Part shown: in pieces, positions 7,589-15,899 of the stretch
How the letters are laid out: every line of letters begins with the position of its first letter
Numbering within the stretch: the stretch's first letter is position 1
From: Paraburkholderia phenazinium
Lineage (GTDB): Bacteria; Pseudomonadota; Gammaproteobacteria; Burkholderiales; Burkholderiaceae
DNA length: 64,000 nucleotides
Direction of reading: 5' to 3'
Assembly: GCF_900100735.1 (NCBI RefSeq)
Contig: NZ_FNCJ01000015.1
Location: forward strand, 124,001-188,000
Program-made: the position numbers and the translations under genes
The notes under the pieces: generated by a model
Told to the model about the DNA's origin: nothing
The model's input: the letters and a program-made list of their open reading frames with translations, nothing else
Databases searched by the model: none

Positions 7589-7935
7589 TTTATTCACAAC
7601 CCCCGATTTGTTAATTGACCTCTTCCCCGGTGCCCGCCCGCTCCGAGCGCCGCCCGTACCTACTGGACGCAAGGCGATGTTCGAAGATGCAATAGGCTTT
7701 AATATTCAACGTCAATCAATGCCGATTGAATATTTCGCGTCCTGCAGCGGGTTCTGGTTTAAGCGGTGCACGCGATGATTACATGCTTTATGATTTTTTT
7801 AAACCGCATTTTAATCAGACCGATTCCCGAAAACTCCCGGCCGATTAAGTGGATTCTGAATAATGGGGTAGTCGCGCGTGGTTCGATGCAATCATCAATA
7901 CGGGAGTGGAAATCAAGCGCGCTTCCTCTGGCCGG
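7589..7935. other. Promoter region of the DUF898 gene, AT-rich with one inverted repeat
   Basis: There is no gene here. The stretch is AT-richer than its flanks and contains the 9-bp inverted repeat at 7701-7734. It should hold the promoter of the DUF898-M48 pair. Confidence 0.5.
7701..7734. promoter_or_regulatory. 9-bp inverted repeat upstream of the DUF898 gene
   Basis: AATATTCAA (7701-7709) and TTGAATATT (7726-7734) are perfect inverted arms 16 bases apart, centred about 130 bases upstream of the DUF898 start. The shape suits a two-site repressor operator; the regulator is unknown. Confidence 0.4.
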
Positions 7936-9141
7936 TTATTGAACTTGCTGCATCTCCAGCGCACGCTTGAGCCGCAATACGCCTTCTTCGATATCGCTCA
8001 CACCCGGCGCTGCAAACGACAACCGCAACGACGCCAAGTCGACGTTGTCCTTATAGAACGCAACACCCGGCACGAACATCACGTTCTGCTCGATACACGC
8101 CTTCAGATACACCGACGCATCGTGTCCGCCGCTGAGCCGGCCCCACACGAACATCCCGCCGCTCGGACGGTGCAACGTAATCGCATCCTTTAGATGAGTC
8201 TCGAGCGCATCGCACAGCGTCGTGCATTTCAGCGCGTAGGCCGCGATGATCTGCGGCAGATGCTGTTCAAGCGCGCTGCTCGCGAGATACTCCGCTGCAA
8301 TCGCCTGAGTCCAGGGTGAGCTGCACAGGTCCACGGTCTGTTTAGCGACCACACAACGCCGCAGAATCTCGGCATGCGCGATTGTCCAGCCCACGCGCAA
8401 ACCCGGCGCCACGATCTTCGACAGACTCGAGAAATGCACCAGCCAGTCGCGCGAGCCGGGCACCTCGGCGCTCAACGCGAGCAGCGACGGCAACGCCTCG
8501 CCGGCAAAACGCAGATCGCCATACGGATCGTCTTCGACCACCAGAAACTGATAGCGCGCCGCCAGCTTCAGCAAGGCAATGCGCCGCTCATAGGAGAGCG
8601 TCGCGCCGGTCGGATTCGCAAAGGTGGGTACGGTGTAGAGCAGCTTCGGCACGCGCTTGAGCGTACCGCCTTCAAGCAAAGCCGCCAGCGCGGCCACGTC
8701 GAGACCGTCCTGATCGACCGGCACCGTCACCACCTCGGCCTGTTGCAGCTTGAGCGCCTGCAGCGTCGCCGGATAGGCCGGCTGTTCGACCAGCACGAGA
8801 TCCCCCGCGCCCACCAGCACCCGCAGCAGCAGATCGAAGCCTTGCTGCGAGCCCGTCGTCACCAGCAATTCCTGCGGCGTACATGGCGTGCCACGGTGCG
8901 TCATTAGCTTCGCGAGCTCCTCTTTCAGAACCGCCAGGCCGTCGGTTGGACCGTACTGCAGACAAAGCGTGGTGTGTTGCGACGCACGTGCGGCCGCCGC
9001 GTCGAGACCCGCGCGGTCGAACAGATCGCTCGCCGGATAGCCGCCTGCAAACGAAATCATGCCGGGTTGAGCGAGGTACTTGAACAGCTCACGAATCGGC
9101 GAGCCAGTCGGTGCTTCGAACGCAGGCGTGAAGGTGTACAT
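7936..9141 (-). CDS. PLP-dependent aminotransferase, probable 2-aminoadipate aminotransferase (LysN-like)
   Basis: This is a fold-type I aminotransferase of 401 residues. The schiff-base Lys is 242 in SSLSKIVAPGLRVGW. TGSQQGFDLL near residue 96 binds the PLP phosphate, and NPTG and VEDDPYGDLRF (around 176 and 202) complete the site. Its closest named families are LysN/ARO8-type 2-aminoadipate and aromatic aminotransferases. It lies next to amaA and amaB homologues, whose product is L-2-aminoadipate, so the likely reaction is 2-aminoadipate to 2-oxoadipate. A terminator at 9356-9381 separates it from amaA, so it probably has its own promoter in 9142-9355. Substrate is inferred from context; the family call is firm. 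Confidence 0.85.
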   Translation of the reverse strand: MYTFTPAFEAPTGSPIRELFKYLAQPGMISFAGGYPASDLFDRAGLDAAAARASQHTTLCLQYGPTDGLAVLKEELAKLMTHRGTPCTPQELLVTTGSQQGFDLLLRVLVGAGDLVLVEQPAYPATLQALKLQQAEVVTVPVDQDGLDVAALAALLEGGTLKRVPKLLYTVPTFANPTGATLSYERRIALLKLAARYQFLVVEDDPYGDLRFAGEALPSLLALSAEVPGSRDWLVHFSSLSKIVAPGLRVGWTIAHAEILRRCVVAKQTVDLCSSPWTQAIAAEYLASSALEQHLPQIIAAYALKCTTLCDALETHLKDAITLHRPSGGMFVWGRLSGGHDASVYLKACIEQNVMFVPGVAFYKDNVDLASLRLSFAAPGVSDIEEGVLRLKRALEMQQVQ

Positions 9142-9446
9142 GGTGTCGTGGTGGTTGTGTGCCGGCGCGGGGTCGGCGTGGGGGTGGCAGATCTGGAGTT
9201 CGGTCTGGCGCGCGGATCAAAGCGCGGCTTAAAGCGCCTGTCGCGCCCCCAAGCCCGAAGACGGAACTAGCGTCGATTGTGGTCAGCAACGCTGCGCCCG
9301 GCAAACGATATCTAATCACTACGTTTTGAGTTTTCGGAATCACCCGGCCCGAACGAAAAAAACCCGGCACGGGACCGGGTTCAAACTACTGCATCCACCT
9401 GAAGGGACCGGGAGGATGGCGGGCAATGCAAGCGCGACAGGCGCGC
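9142..9446. other. Intergenic region: amaA terminator and aminotransferase promoter
   Basis: There is no gene in these 305 bases. They hold the minus-strand terminator at 9356-9381 and, between it and 9141, the room for the aminotransferase promoter. I see no convincing consensus promoter. Confidence 0.4.
9356..9381 (-). terminator. Rho-independent terminator after amaA
   Basis: On the minus strand AACCCGG and CCGGGTT form a 7-bp stem around TCCCGTG, followed by a run of seven or more T. It ends the amaB-amaA transcript about 65 bases past the amaA stop. Confidence 0.85.
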
Positions 9447-10619
9447 CTACACCACATTCTTTTCGACAATCGGCCGGTTTTCGAGCAGGCGCTCAAAGTT
9501 GAGCGACGACAGATCCAGTGTCGTATAGCGGCCATGCAAAATCAGTTCGCTGACGCCGCGCCCGGTGGCGGGCCCCTGTTGCAGGCCGTGTCCGCTGAAA
9601 CCGTTGGCGAAGATGCAGTTCGTCACATCCGGGTGAGGGCCGATGATCGCGTTCTGGTCCAGCACGTTGTACTCGTAGTAGCCCGACCAGCAGTTCTGCA
9701 CGCGCAGCGCTTCAAATTGCGGCACGCGATGCGCCAGCGTTGGCCAGATCACTTCGTCGAATATCGCATGATCGACTTCGTCGAGCGGCAGATCGTCGGG
9801 ATCATTGTCCGCGCTCGGCGAGGTACCGCAGATAAACGATTTGCCTTCCGGGCGGAAATAGACACCGCTCGGATCGATCAGCAGCGGGCAGTTTTCCAGA
9901 TGTGCGGGCGAGCTGACGTTGAAAATGCTGCGACGGCGTGCGAATACCGGAAGGTCGATGCCGATCATCTGCGCAATCTTGCGCGCCCACGCGCCTGCCG
10001 CATTGACCACGACGTCGCAGGGGAAAGTCTCGCCGCTGGCGGTCACGACTTGCGTGACGCGCTTGCCGTCGCGCTGCAAGGCTGTCACGTCGTCGGCCAC
10101 GTAGCGTGTGCCGAGCGCCTGCGCCTTCTTGCGCAGGGCCTGCACGAGGCCATAACCGTCGAACCAGCCCTCGCCGCTCTCGCCGTAAGCGCCCGCCACC
10201 AGATCCTCGGTATTGAGCCACGGGAAACGGGCCTGCAATTCCACCCGCTCGAGCAGACTGATATCGGCGCCCAGGCTTTTCTGCAGCGCGTGATTTTCGC
10301 GCAGCGTCGACTCGCCGGCCGGCGTGGCAAGGAACAGGTAGCCGCCTTCATGCAGATCGATGGAGGGCCTGGCACCGTCGATCTCGAGACGCTCGCCGAT
10401 GGAGCGCAGAAACTCGATGCCGAACAGCGACATCTGGATCGAGAGCGGGGTCGAGAACTGCTGACGGATCGACGCGGCAGACAACGCCGACGACGAACGC
10501 GCATAAGTGGGATCGCGTTCGATTACGGTGACGCTCACCGTCGGGTCCGAAGCACGCAAAAAATACGCAATCGAGCTGCCGATCACGCCACCGCCGACGA
10601 TTACGACTTTCGAACTCAC
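9447..10619 (-). CDS. amaA: FAD-dependent amine oxidoreductase, probable L-pipecolate oxidase AmaA
   Basis: This is a DAO-family flavoprotein of 390 residues. The N-terminal Rossmann motif is VVIVGGGVIGSSIAYFL, and the C-terminal FAD-contacting strip GFSGHGLQQGPATGRG is present. It belongs with glycine, sarcosine and D-amino-acid oxidases. In Pseudomonas putida the amaA-amaB pair turns L-pipecolate into piperideine-6-carboxylate and then 2-aminoadipate; here the same flavoprotein lies directly downstream of an ALDH7-type amaB on one transcript, 78 bases apart, with a LysR gene upstream. AmaA is therefore the best functional guess, but DAO-family substrates are hard to tell from sequence. No signal peptide is seen, so it acts in the cytoplasm or at the inner membrane face. 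Confidence 0.75.
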   Translation of the reverse strand: MSSKVVIVGGGVIGSSIAYFLRASDPTVSVTVIERDPTYARSSSALSAASIRQQFSTPLSIQMSLFGIEFLRSIGERLEIDGARPSIDLHEGGYLFLATPAGESTLRENHALQKSLGADISLLERVELQARFPWLNTEDLVAGAYGESGEGWFDGYGLVQALRKKAQALGTRYVADDVTALQRDGKRVTQVVTASGETFPCDVVVNAAGAWARKIAQMIGIDLPVFARRRSIFNVSSPAHLENCPLLIDPSGVYFRPEGKSFICGTSPSADNDPDDLPLDEVDHAIFDEVIWPTLAHRVPQFEALRVQNCWSGYYEYNVLDQNAIIGPHPDVTNCIFANGFSGHGLQQGPATGRGVSELILHGRYTTLDLSSLNFERLLENRPIVEKNVV

Positions 10620-10697
10620 GACAATGCTCCACCGAAAGCAGGGGCTTGCCGCGCGACGTGCGCGGCAAGCTTCACAGCAGATTGAGAGGGACTGCCT

Positions 10698-12197
10698 TTA
10701 GCCGATATTGAAGTCGATGCCTTGTGCCAACGGCAGCGCCGACGAGTAGTTGACCGTGTTGGTCGCCCGGCGCATATAGGCCTTCCACGAATCCGAACCC
10801 GATTCGCGGCCGCCACCGGTTTCCTTCTCGCCGCCGAATGCGCCGCCGATTTCAGCGCCGCTCGGTCCGATGTTCACGTTGGCAATGCCGCAATCGCTAC
10901 CTGCCGCCGAGAGGAAACGCTCCGCTTCACGCAGGTCCGTGGTGAACACGCACGAAGACAGACCATGTGCCGCCGCGTTGTTCGCTTCCACTGCTTCGGC
11001 GAAATCCGTATAGCGCAGCACGTAGAGAATCGGTGCGAAGGTTTCCTTCAGCACTACAGCCGTTTGCGACGGCATTTCGACGAGCGCCGGGCGCACATAG
11101 TGGCCGCCTTCATAACCCTTCACTTCGACGCGCTCGCCGCCGAACACCTTGCCGCCTTCCGCGACCGCTTGCTGCAGCGCTTCCTGCATGCGGTTGAACG
11201 ACTGCTTGTCGATCAGCGGGCCCATCAGCGTGCCCTTTTCGAGCGGGTTGCCGATCGGCACCTTGTTGTAGAGCTGCTTCAGACGCTCGACGGTCTGGTC
11301 ATAGACGCTGTCGTGCACGAACAGGCGGCGCAGCGTGGTGCAGCGCTGGCCGGCGGTACCGACCGCGGAGAACAGGATGCCGCGCAGCGCAAGTTCGTGA
11401 TCGGCGCTCTGCGTGACGATGCCGGCGTTGTTGCCGCCCAGTTCGAGCAGCGAGCGGCCAAAGCGCTTCGCCACTTCGACGCCCACCGTCCGGCCCATTT
11501 CGGTGCTGCCGGTGGCGCTGACGATCGAGGCGCGCGGGTCAGCCACCAGCTTGGCGCCGACGTCACGGCCACCGTTGATGAGCGCGGTGAGGCCCGCAGG
11601 TGCATCGCCGAATTCCTGCAGCGCTTCCGTGAGAATCTGATTGACGGCGAGAGCGGTCAGCGGGGTCTTTTCCGACGGCTTCCAGATCACGGCGTTGCCG
11701 CACACCAGCGCGAGCGCGGCATTCCACGACCACACGGCGGCCGGGAAGTTGAACGCGGAGATCACGACGCAAGTGCCGATGGGGTGCCACGATTCGGCCA
11801 TGCGGTGGCCGGGGCGCTCCGAGGCGATAGTCAGGCCGTACAACTGACGCGACAGGCCAACCGCGAAGTCGCAAATGTCGATCATTTCCTGCACTTCACC
11901 CAGGCCTTCCTGGAGGATCTTGCCGGTTTCGAGCGTAATGATGCTGCCGAGCGCCTGCTTTTTCTCGCGCAGACGGTTGCCGAGCAAACGCACCAGTTCG
12001 CCGCGACGCGGCGCAGGCACGTTGCGCCATACATTGAAAGCCTGCTTCGCATTGGCGAGCGCCGCATCGACGTCCGCTACCGTGTGGCTGGCCACGCGGC
12101 CGATGAGCTCGCCGGAGATCGGCGAATGAACCGCGATGTCGCCGGCTTGCGCCGCCTGGGCGATGCCGAGATCGGCGAGGATGGTCGAAGCGTTCAT
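10698..12197 (-). CDS. amaB: L-2-aminoadipate-6-semialdehyde dehydrogenase (AmaB, ALDH7 type)
   Basis: The enzyme oxidises 2-aminoadipate semialdehyde to 2-aminoadipate with NAD in lysine and pipecolate breakdown. It has 499 residues. The catalytic Cys is 286 (GTAGQRCTTLRR) and the general base is Glu252 (LLELGGNNAGI). The C-terminal FGGEKETGGGRESGSD motif is the hallmark of the ALDH7 (antiquitin/AASADH) group. I chose ATG 12197 because AAAGGGA lies 8 bases upstream and the length then fits the family; the open frame extends 42 codons further without family content. It is followed by amaA on the same strand. Confidence 0.9.
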   Translation of the reverse strand: MNASTILADLGIAQAAQAGDIAVHSPISGELIGRVASHTVADVDAALANAKQAFNVWRNVPAPRRGELVRLLGNRLREKKQALGSIITLETGKILQEGLGEVQEMIDICDFAVGLSRQLYGLTIASERPGHRMAESWHPIGTCVVISAFNFPAAVWSWNAALALVCGNAVIWKPSEKTPLTALAVNQILTEALQEFGDAPAGLTALINGGRDVGAKLVADPRASIVSATGSTEMGRTVGVEVAKRFGRSLLELGGNNAGIVTQSADHELALRGILFSAVGTAGQRCTTLRRLFVHDSVYDQTVERLKQLYNKVPIGNPLEKGTLMGPLIDKQSFNRMQEALQQAVAEGGKVFGGERVEVKGYEGGHYVRPALVEMPSQTAVVLKETFAPILYVLRYTDFAEAVEANNAAAHGLSSCVFTTDLREAERFLSAAGSDCGIANVNIGPSGAEIGGAFGGEKETGGGRESGSDSWKAYMRRATNTVNYSSALPLAQGIDFNIG

Positions 12198-12440
12198 ATG
12201 AAGAATCCCTTTAATTTCCAATGCGAAACAAGAGTAAGTTCGGAAACTATACACGCGGGGTTTTATGGCGGCAAGCGCAATCGCGGCGGGGGCGGCGGCG
12301 AACGCCGCACGGCCGCTGGCCAAGTCGGCTCAGACGCTTGCAGAATATAGGATAGCCGGATTTGGCGGGGTCTGCGTCTGGCCCCGTCTACCTCCCTGAA
12401 CGGGGAGGTTTTGTTTCTTATTGGAAAATTTCTCGGACGT

Positions 12441-13328
12441 TCAGGCATCCGCCATCAAGCGGTCAACCAGTTCCCGAGCGAACGGCGGTAAATCCTTGAC
12501 GTTGCGCACGCAGATTTTCAGCTTGCGTTCGGCCCACGCATCGTTCAGGCGCACGAGGGCGATCTGCATGGTCTTGCCGTGGCGCAGCGCAACGGATTCC
12601 GGCACGATGCCAATGCCCACGCCGGCCTCGATCATCCGGCAGGCGGCTTCGAAATTGCCCACCTGGATGCGCAGCTTGAGCCGCACACCGAGCGTGTCCG
12701 CCGCGCTTGTCACGAATGCGTGGATCGCGCTGGAGGTGGGCAGGCCGACGAAGTTGTCGTCGAGCGTCTGCGCGAAATCGACCGAGGGCTCGCGCGCCAG
12801 AGCATGGTCCTTCGAGGTGACGAGGATCAGCCGGTCGTCGCGATATGGCAGCATCTCCAGATGCTCGGCGTGCACGTTGCCGGCGACGATGCCGATATCG
12901 GTCGCGCTATCGGCGACGCCCTTGACGATCTCGCCGCTCAAGACTTCGCGCAGGTCGATGTTGACGTCGGGATGATCGCGCAGGAAATGACTGAGGACGG
13001 TAGGCAGAAACTCGCTGATCGCCGTGGTATTGGCCCAGATCCGCACATGGCCCTTGATGCCTTCGCCGTACTCCTGCATGTCGCCGGCCAGGTGTTCGAC
13101 CCGTTCGAGCACGAGCCGCGCATGGTGGACGAACGCCTCGCCGGCGGGTGTGGGCGTCACGCCCTGGCTGGTTCGATAGAGCAGCTTGAAGCCGAGTTGC
13201 TCCTCCAGATTCTTGATGCGGTTGCTCGCCGCTGGCGCCGAGAGATGCGAACGGTCCGCCGCGCGGGCGAGGTTCTTCGTATCGGCAATGTTGACGATGA
13301 GCCGCAGGTCTACAAAATCGAAATGCAT
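12441..13328 (-). CDS. LysR-family regulator of the pipecolate/lysine cluster
   Basis: The 295-residue protein has the LysR layout. Its N-terminal winged helix (ADTKNLARAADRSHLSAPAASNRIKNLEEQLG) spans about residues 12-45, and a periplasmic-binding-like effector domain fills residues 90-290. It sits 243 bases upstream of amaB on the same strand, an order also known for the P. putida ama genes, so it likely senses a pipecolate or lysine intermediate. ATG 13328 (MHFDFVDLRLI) was chosen because the longer frame adds 55 Pro/Arg-rich residues not found in LysR proteins. Confidence 0.85.
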   Translation of the reverse strand: MHFDFVDLRLIVNIADTKNLARAADRSHLSAPAASNRIKNLEEQLGFKLLYRTSQGVTPTPAGEAFVHHARLVLERVEHLAGDMQEYGEGIKGHVRIWANTTAISEFLPTVLSHFLRDHPDVNIDLREVLSGEIVKGVADSATDIGIVAGNVHAEHLEMLPYRDDRLILVTSKDHALAREPSVDFAQTLDDNFVGLPTSSAIHAFVTSAADTLGVRLKLRIQVGNFEAACRMIEAGVGIGIVPESVALRHGKTMQIALVRLNDAWAERKLKICVRNVKDLPPFARELVDRLMADA

Positions 13329-13476
13329 GACGAAAGCCGATGAAGTGAGCGCGGGGTTGCCAGCGGCCGGCGGCCGAGGACCCGTGGAGGGCGACCGGCG
13401 GCAGACGCCCGCAACGCAAAGACCCATCTTAACTCCTGCCTTCACCACTGGTTCTGGCCACACGGCGTAAAACCAG

Positions 13477-13562
13477 GCACTCCCTGGAAACACTCACCTT
13501 ACACGGCGCGTAACCCAAGCCAGACGTGGCCAAGCAAGCACTCCCTGGAAAGTCTCACCTTT
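13477..13562. repeat. Two direct copies of a 25-bp repeat, 61 bp apart
   Basis: GCACTCCCTGGAAACACTCA (13477-13496, continuing CCTTA) recurs as GCACTCCCTGGAAAGTCTCA (13538-13557, continuing CCTTT). The copies lie between the stop of the MFS gene and the start of the LysR gene, 150-235 bases upstream of the latter. They may be regulator sites or a decayed tandem duplication. Confidence 0.55.
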
Positions 13563-13583
13563 AGATCGCGCGCGCCCGCATCC

Positions 13584-14990
13584 TCACACCCCCGCAGAGC
13601 GCTGCGTCGCGCCGCCCGCCGTCATTTCGACGCCGCCCGCCCCGTACATCTCCGAATCCGGCGAAATCTCTTCGAGAGTCTGTCGGCTCGTCTCGATACG
13701 CAACGCGAGAATCGCGGCGCTCATCAGCAGCAACACGCCGCCGACCATCGCCAGCACCCCCGTCACGCCGAAATGCGTATACAGCAGCAGCGCCACATAA
13801 GGCGTCGTCATCGAAGCAGCACGCCCGCAGGTTCCAGCCACGCCAGTGCCGCGCAAGCGATGCGCCGTGGGGAACAGTTCAGGGATATACCCGAACAGAC
13901 CCAGCGTGCAGACCGTATAGATCGCGGTGACGAGCGCAAACCCGACAATCGAAATTTCTGCGGGCGAACGCATCTGTACATAGATCAGGGCCAGCACGAT
14001 CGTCACCACGGAAAACAGCACGAGGCCGTTACGGCGACCCATCCGGTCCGTGACGAAATAGCCCACCACGGCGCCAAACGGCGCGCCGAACGACATCAGC
14101 AGCACAAAGCCGAGCGACTGCACAATCGTTAGCCCTTCCTTGACGAAGAAGGTCGGCAGCCAGGCCACAAAGCCGTACAGCGACATATTGATCGCCATGC
14201 AGGTGAGCGCGGCCACCAGCGTGCGGCCGATCATCCCACGGGCAAACAACGCCGACAGCGGCGCGGCAGGCACTTCGTGGCTCACCACGCGCGCGACCGG
14301 CGGCAACTTGCCGACCCTTGCCTCGACCTCCCGCTCGATGGCGGCGACGGTCGCCTCCGCTTCATCGAGGCGGCCCACCGTTTCGAGCCAGCGCGGCGAC
14401 TCCGGCATGCGGTGGCGCAGGAACCAGACAATCAGCGCGCCGACGCCGGCAATCGCAAACATGTAGCGCCAACCCAGGTGCGGAATCACCCAATAGCCGA
14501 CTGCTGTCGCGCCGAGCAATCCCGAGTTGATGATCAGCGCCAGCAGCGAGGTCCAACGCCCACGCGTGGCCGGCGGCACGAATTCGCACAGCGTGCCGGC
14601 CGCCACCACCAGTTCCGCGCCGAGCCCAACGCCCATCACGAAGCGCAACAGGATCAACCAGTAGATGTCCGGAGCAAAGCATGCGGCCAGCGAAGCGAGG
14701 CCGAAGATCGCCAGGTTCGCCTGATACGAATAGCGCCGTCCGAAACGGTCGCCGAGATAGCCCGACAGGCCCGCGCCGATCATCATGCCCATGAAGGTCG
14801 CGGAGATAAAAAACGAACCGAACCGTAAATCGGTGAAGCCGGTTTTGACCATCGCGGCGAGCGAGCCGTTGGCGAGATAGATATCGAACGCGTCGAGAAA
14901 CGCGCCGGCACCGATCAGGCCGAGGATCTTCCAGTGAAAACGACTGATAGGCAGGCGGTCGAGCCGCGCGCCGGAATTGACGGTAGCCAA
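13584..14990 (-). CDS. MFS transporter of the sugar/aromatic-acid symporter type
   Basis: The 468-residue protein has twelve predicted membrane segments and major facilitator motifs: GYLGDRFGRRYSYQ (loop 2-3), RFVMGVGLGAEL (helix 4), RHRMPESPRWL after helix 6, and DRMGRRNGL (loop 8-9). It resembles carriers of aromatic or other organic acids; the substrate is unknown. I chose a TTG start at 14990 because AAAGGAGA lies at the right distance (8 bases) upstream, and the longer frame would begin inside a strong hairpin. No regulator adjoins it directly. It could serve the pipecolate cluster or the acid-degrading cluster on the other side. Confidence 0.8.
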   Translation of the reverse strand: MATVNSGARLDRLPISRFHWKILGLIGAGAFLDAFDIYLANGSLAAMVKTGFTDLRFGSFFISATFMGMMIGAGLSGYLGDRFGRRYSYQANLAIFGLASLAACFAPDIYWLILLRFVMGVGLGAELVVAAGTLCEFVPPATRGRWTSLLALIINSGLLGATAVGYWVIPHLGWRYMFAIAGVGALIVWFLRHRMPESPRWLETVGRLDEAEATVAAIEREVEARVGKLPPVARVVSHEVPAAPLSALFARGMIGRTLVAALTCMAINMSLYGFVAWLPTFFVKEGLTIVQSLGFVLLMSFGAPFGAVVGYFVTDRMGRRNGLVLFSVVTIVLALIYVQMRSPAEISIVGFALVTAIYTVCTLGLFGYIPELFPTAHRLRGTGVAGTCGRAASMTTPYVALLLYTHFGVTGVLAMVGGVLLLMSAAILALRIETSRQTLEEISPDSEMYGAGGVEMTAGGATQRSAGV

Positions 14991-15545
14991 GTTTTTGTCT
15001 CCTTTGTCGACCGGAGTTAGCGCTTTAGCGCTTACTCCGGTCCCATGCAACATGGTTGTGCGGTTGCACCCGCAGGTTCGAAGAAGCTTGCGTGGCCGTC
15101 TTGGGTGGCGTGACGGCTCTGCTGCAAGCCTCAGTGTGGCGTGGCTTCGATCGGCCTTCGCCTGACCAGGCTAAGAGTGCAATAGCCGGCTCATGGAAGG
15201 AATTCGCATTGTTGGAAGCCGGTGTTTTGCTGAGGTTAATGACGGTGGCGGGTCGGGATAAACCCAGGGCCTGGAGCCTGAAGCAACCCCGGAAAATGGA
15301 CGCCTCAAGTCACCACGCCACCCTTTCATTAACCTATCACCGCGCAGCGCTACTTTCTGCCGCCACATCTTCTTTTGGAGCGATCCGATAGCGCCAACCA
15401 ATATGCATAAGATTAAGTTCGCACGTTTTCTCCCCACCCTGCTCTCTATACTTGCGGCGTTCCACGGACGAGCACGCGTCGCGAGGGGTAAAAGGGCAAA
15501 CGGCAGGAAATGCCGACGGGTAATCGGGGTTCGGAAGCAGCCAAA
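14991..15545. other. Gene-free stretch between the divergent MFS and flhD genes
   Basis: There is no coding frame with recognisable content in 555 bases. The stretch contains the MFS leader hairpin at 15009-15042 and must hold the divergent promoters for the MFS carrier and the orphan flhD. Nothing else stands out. Confidence 0.45.
15009..15042 (-). promoter_or_regulatory. Strong 34-nt hairpin in the MFS gene 5' leader
   Basis: GACCGGAGT and ACTCCGGTC form a 9-bp outer stem, then after one mismatch AGCGC and GCGCT form an inner stem with a 4-base loop. On the minus-strand mRNA it sits just before the AAAGGAGA site of the MFS gene. It could insulate the transcript 5' end or regulate translation. 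Confidence 0.5.
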
Positions 15546-15869
15546 ATGGACCGTAGCAAAGAGACGCTGGACTCGATCCGCGAAATCAATTTGTCGTACC
15601 TCATGCTCGCGCAGCAGATGCTGCGCGAGGACAAGGCCGTCGGGATGTGCCGGCTGGGGCTGTCGGCGGAACTCGCCGACCAGATTGCCGGGCTGTCGCT
15701 CGCACAAATTCTCAAATTGGCCAGCGCCGACCAGCTTTTATGCTGGTTCCGCTTCAACGACCATGCGATGCTCTCGGCGCTGACGCAGGCCACTAAGGGA
15801 ATGGAAGTGTCGCGCACTCATGCAGCAGCAGCGCAACGGGAAGTGCCGACGGCGACAGACGCGGCCTGA
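15546..15869 (+). CDS. flhD: FlhD-family transcriptional regulator, orphan copy
   Basis: FlhD with FlhC forms the master activator of flagellar genes. The 107-residue protein aligns along the whole FlhD core: IREINLSYLMLAQQMLREDKA, MCRLGLSAELADQIAGLSL, ILKLASADQLLCWFRF. Cys66 matches the Cys65 of E. coli FlhD that bridges the dimer. I start at ATG 15546; upstream codons of the frame are not family-like. No flhC follows; the next gene (ccl) is on the other strand and belongs to catabolism. It may be a second FlhD that pairs with a distant FlhC or works without it. Confidence 0.85.
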   Translation: MDRSKETLDSIREINLSYLMLAQQMLREDKAVGMCRLGLSAELADQIAGLSLAQILKLASADQLLCWFRFNDHAMLSALTQATKGMEVSRTHAAAAQREVPTATDAA

Positions 15870-15899
15870 AGAGGAGCGAAGTCACGTGGTCTCTTCCGT

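Noticed and set aside
9426..10685. A 419-codon plus-strand frame opposite the amaA-like gene
   Set aside because: It lies antisense to a gene with clear FAD motifs and has no family features; high GC makes long shadow frames common. The same holds for 10722-12350, 16565-17893, 29500-31845, 48048-49595, 51491-53233 and 53506-55008.
12391..12418. Hairpin CCTCCC-GGGAGG with TTTTGTTT on the plus strand between amaB and the LysR gene
   Set aside because: It looks like a plus-strand terminator but both flanking genes are on the minus strand, and no T-run follows on that strand.
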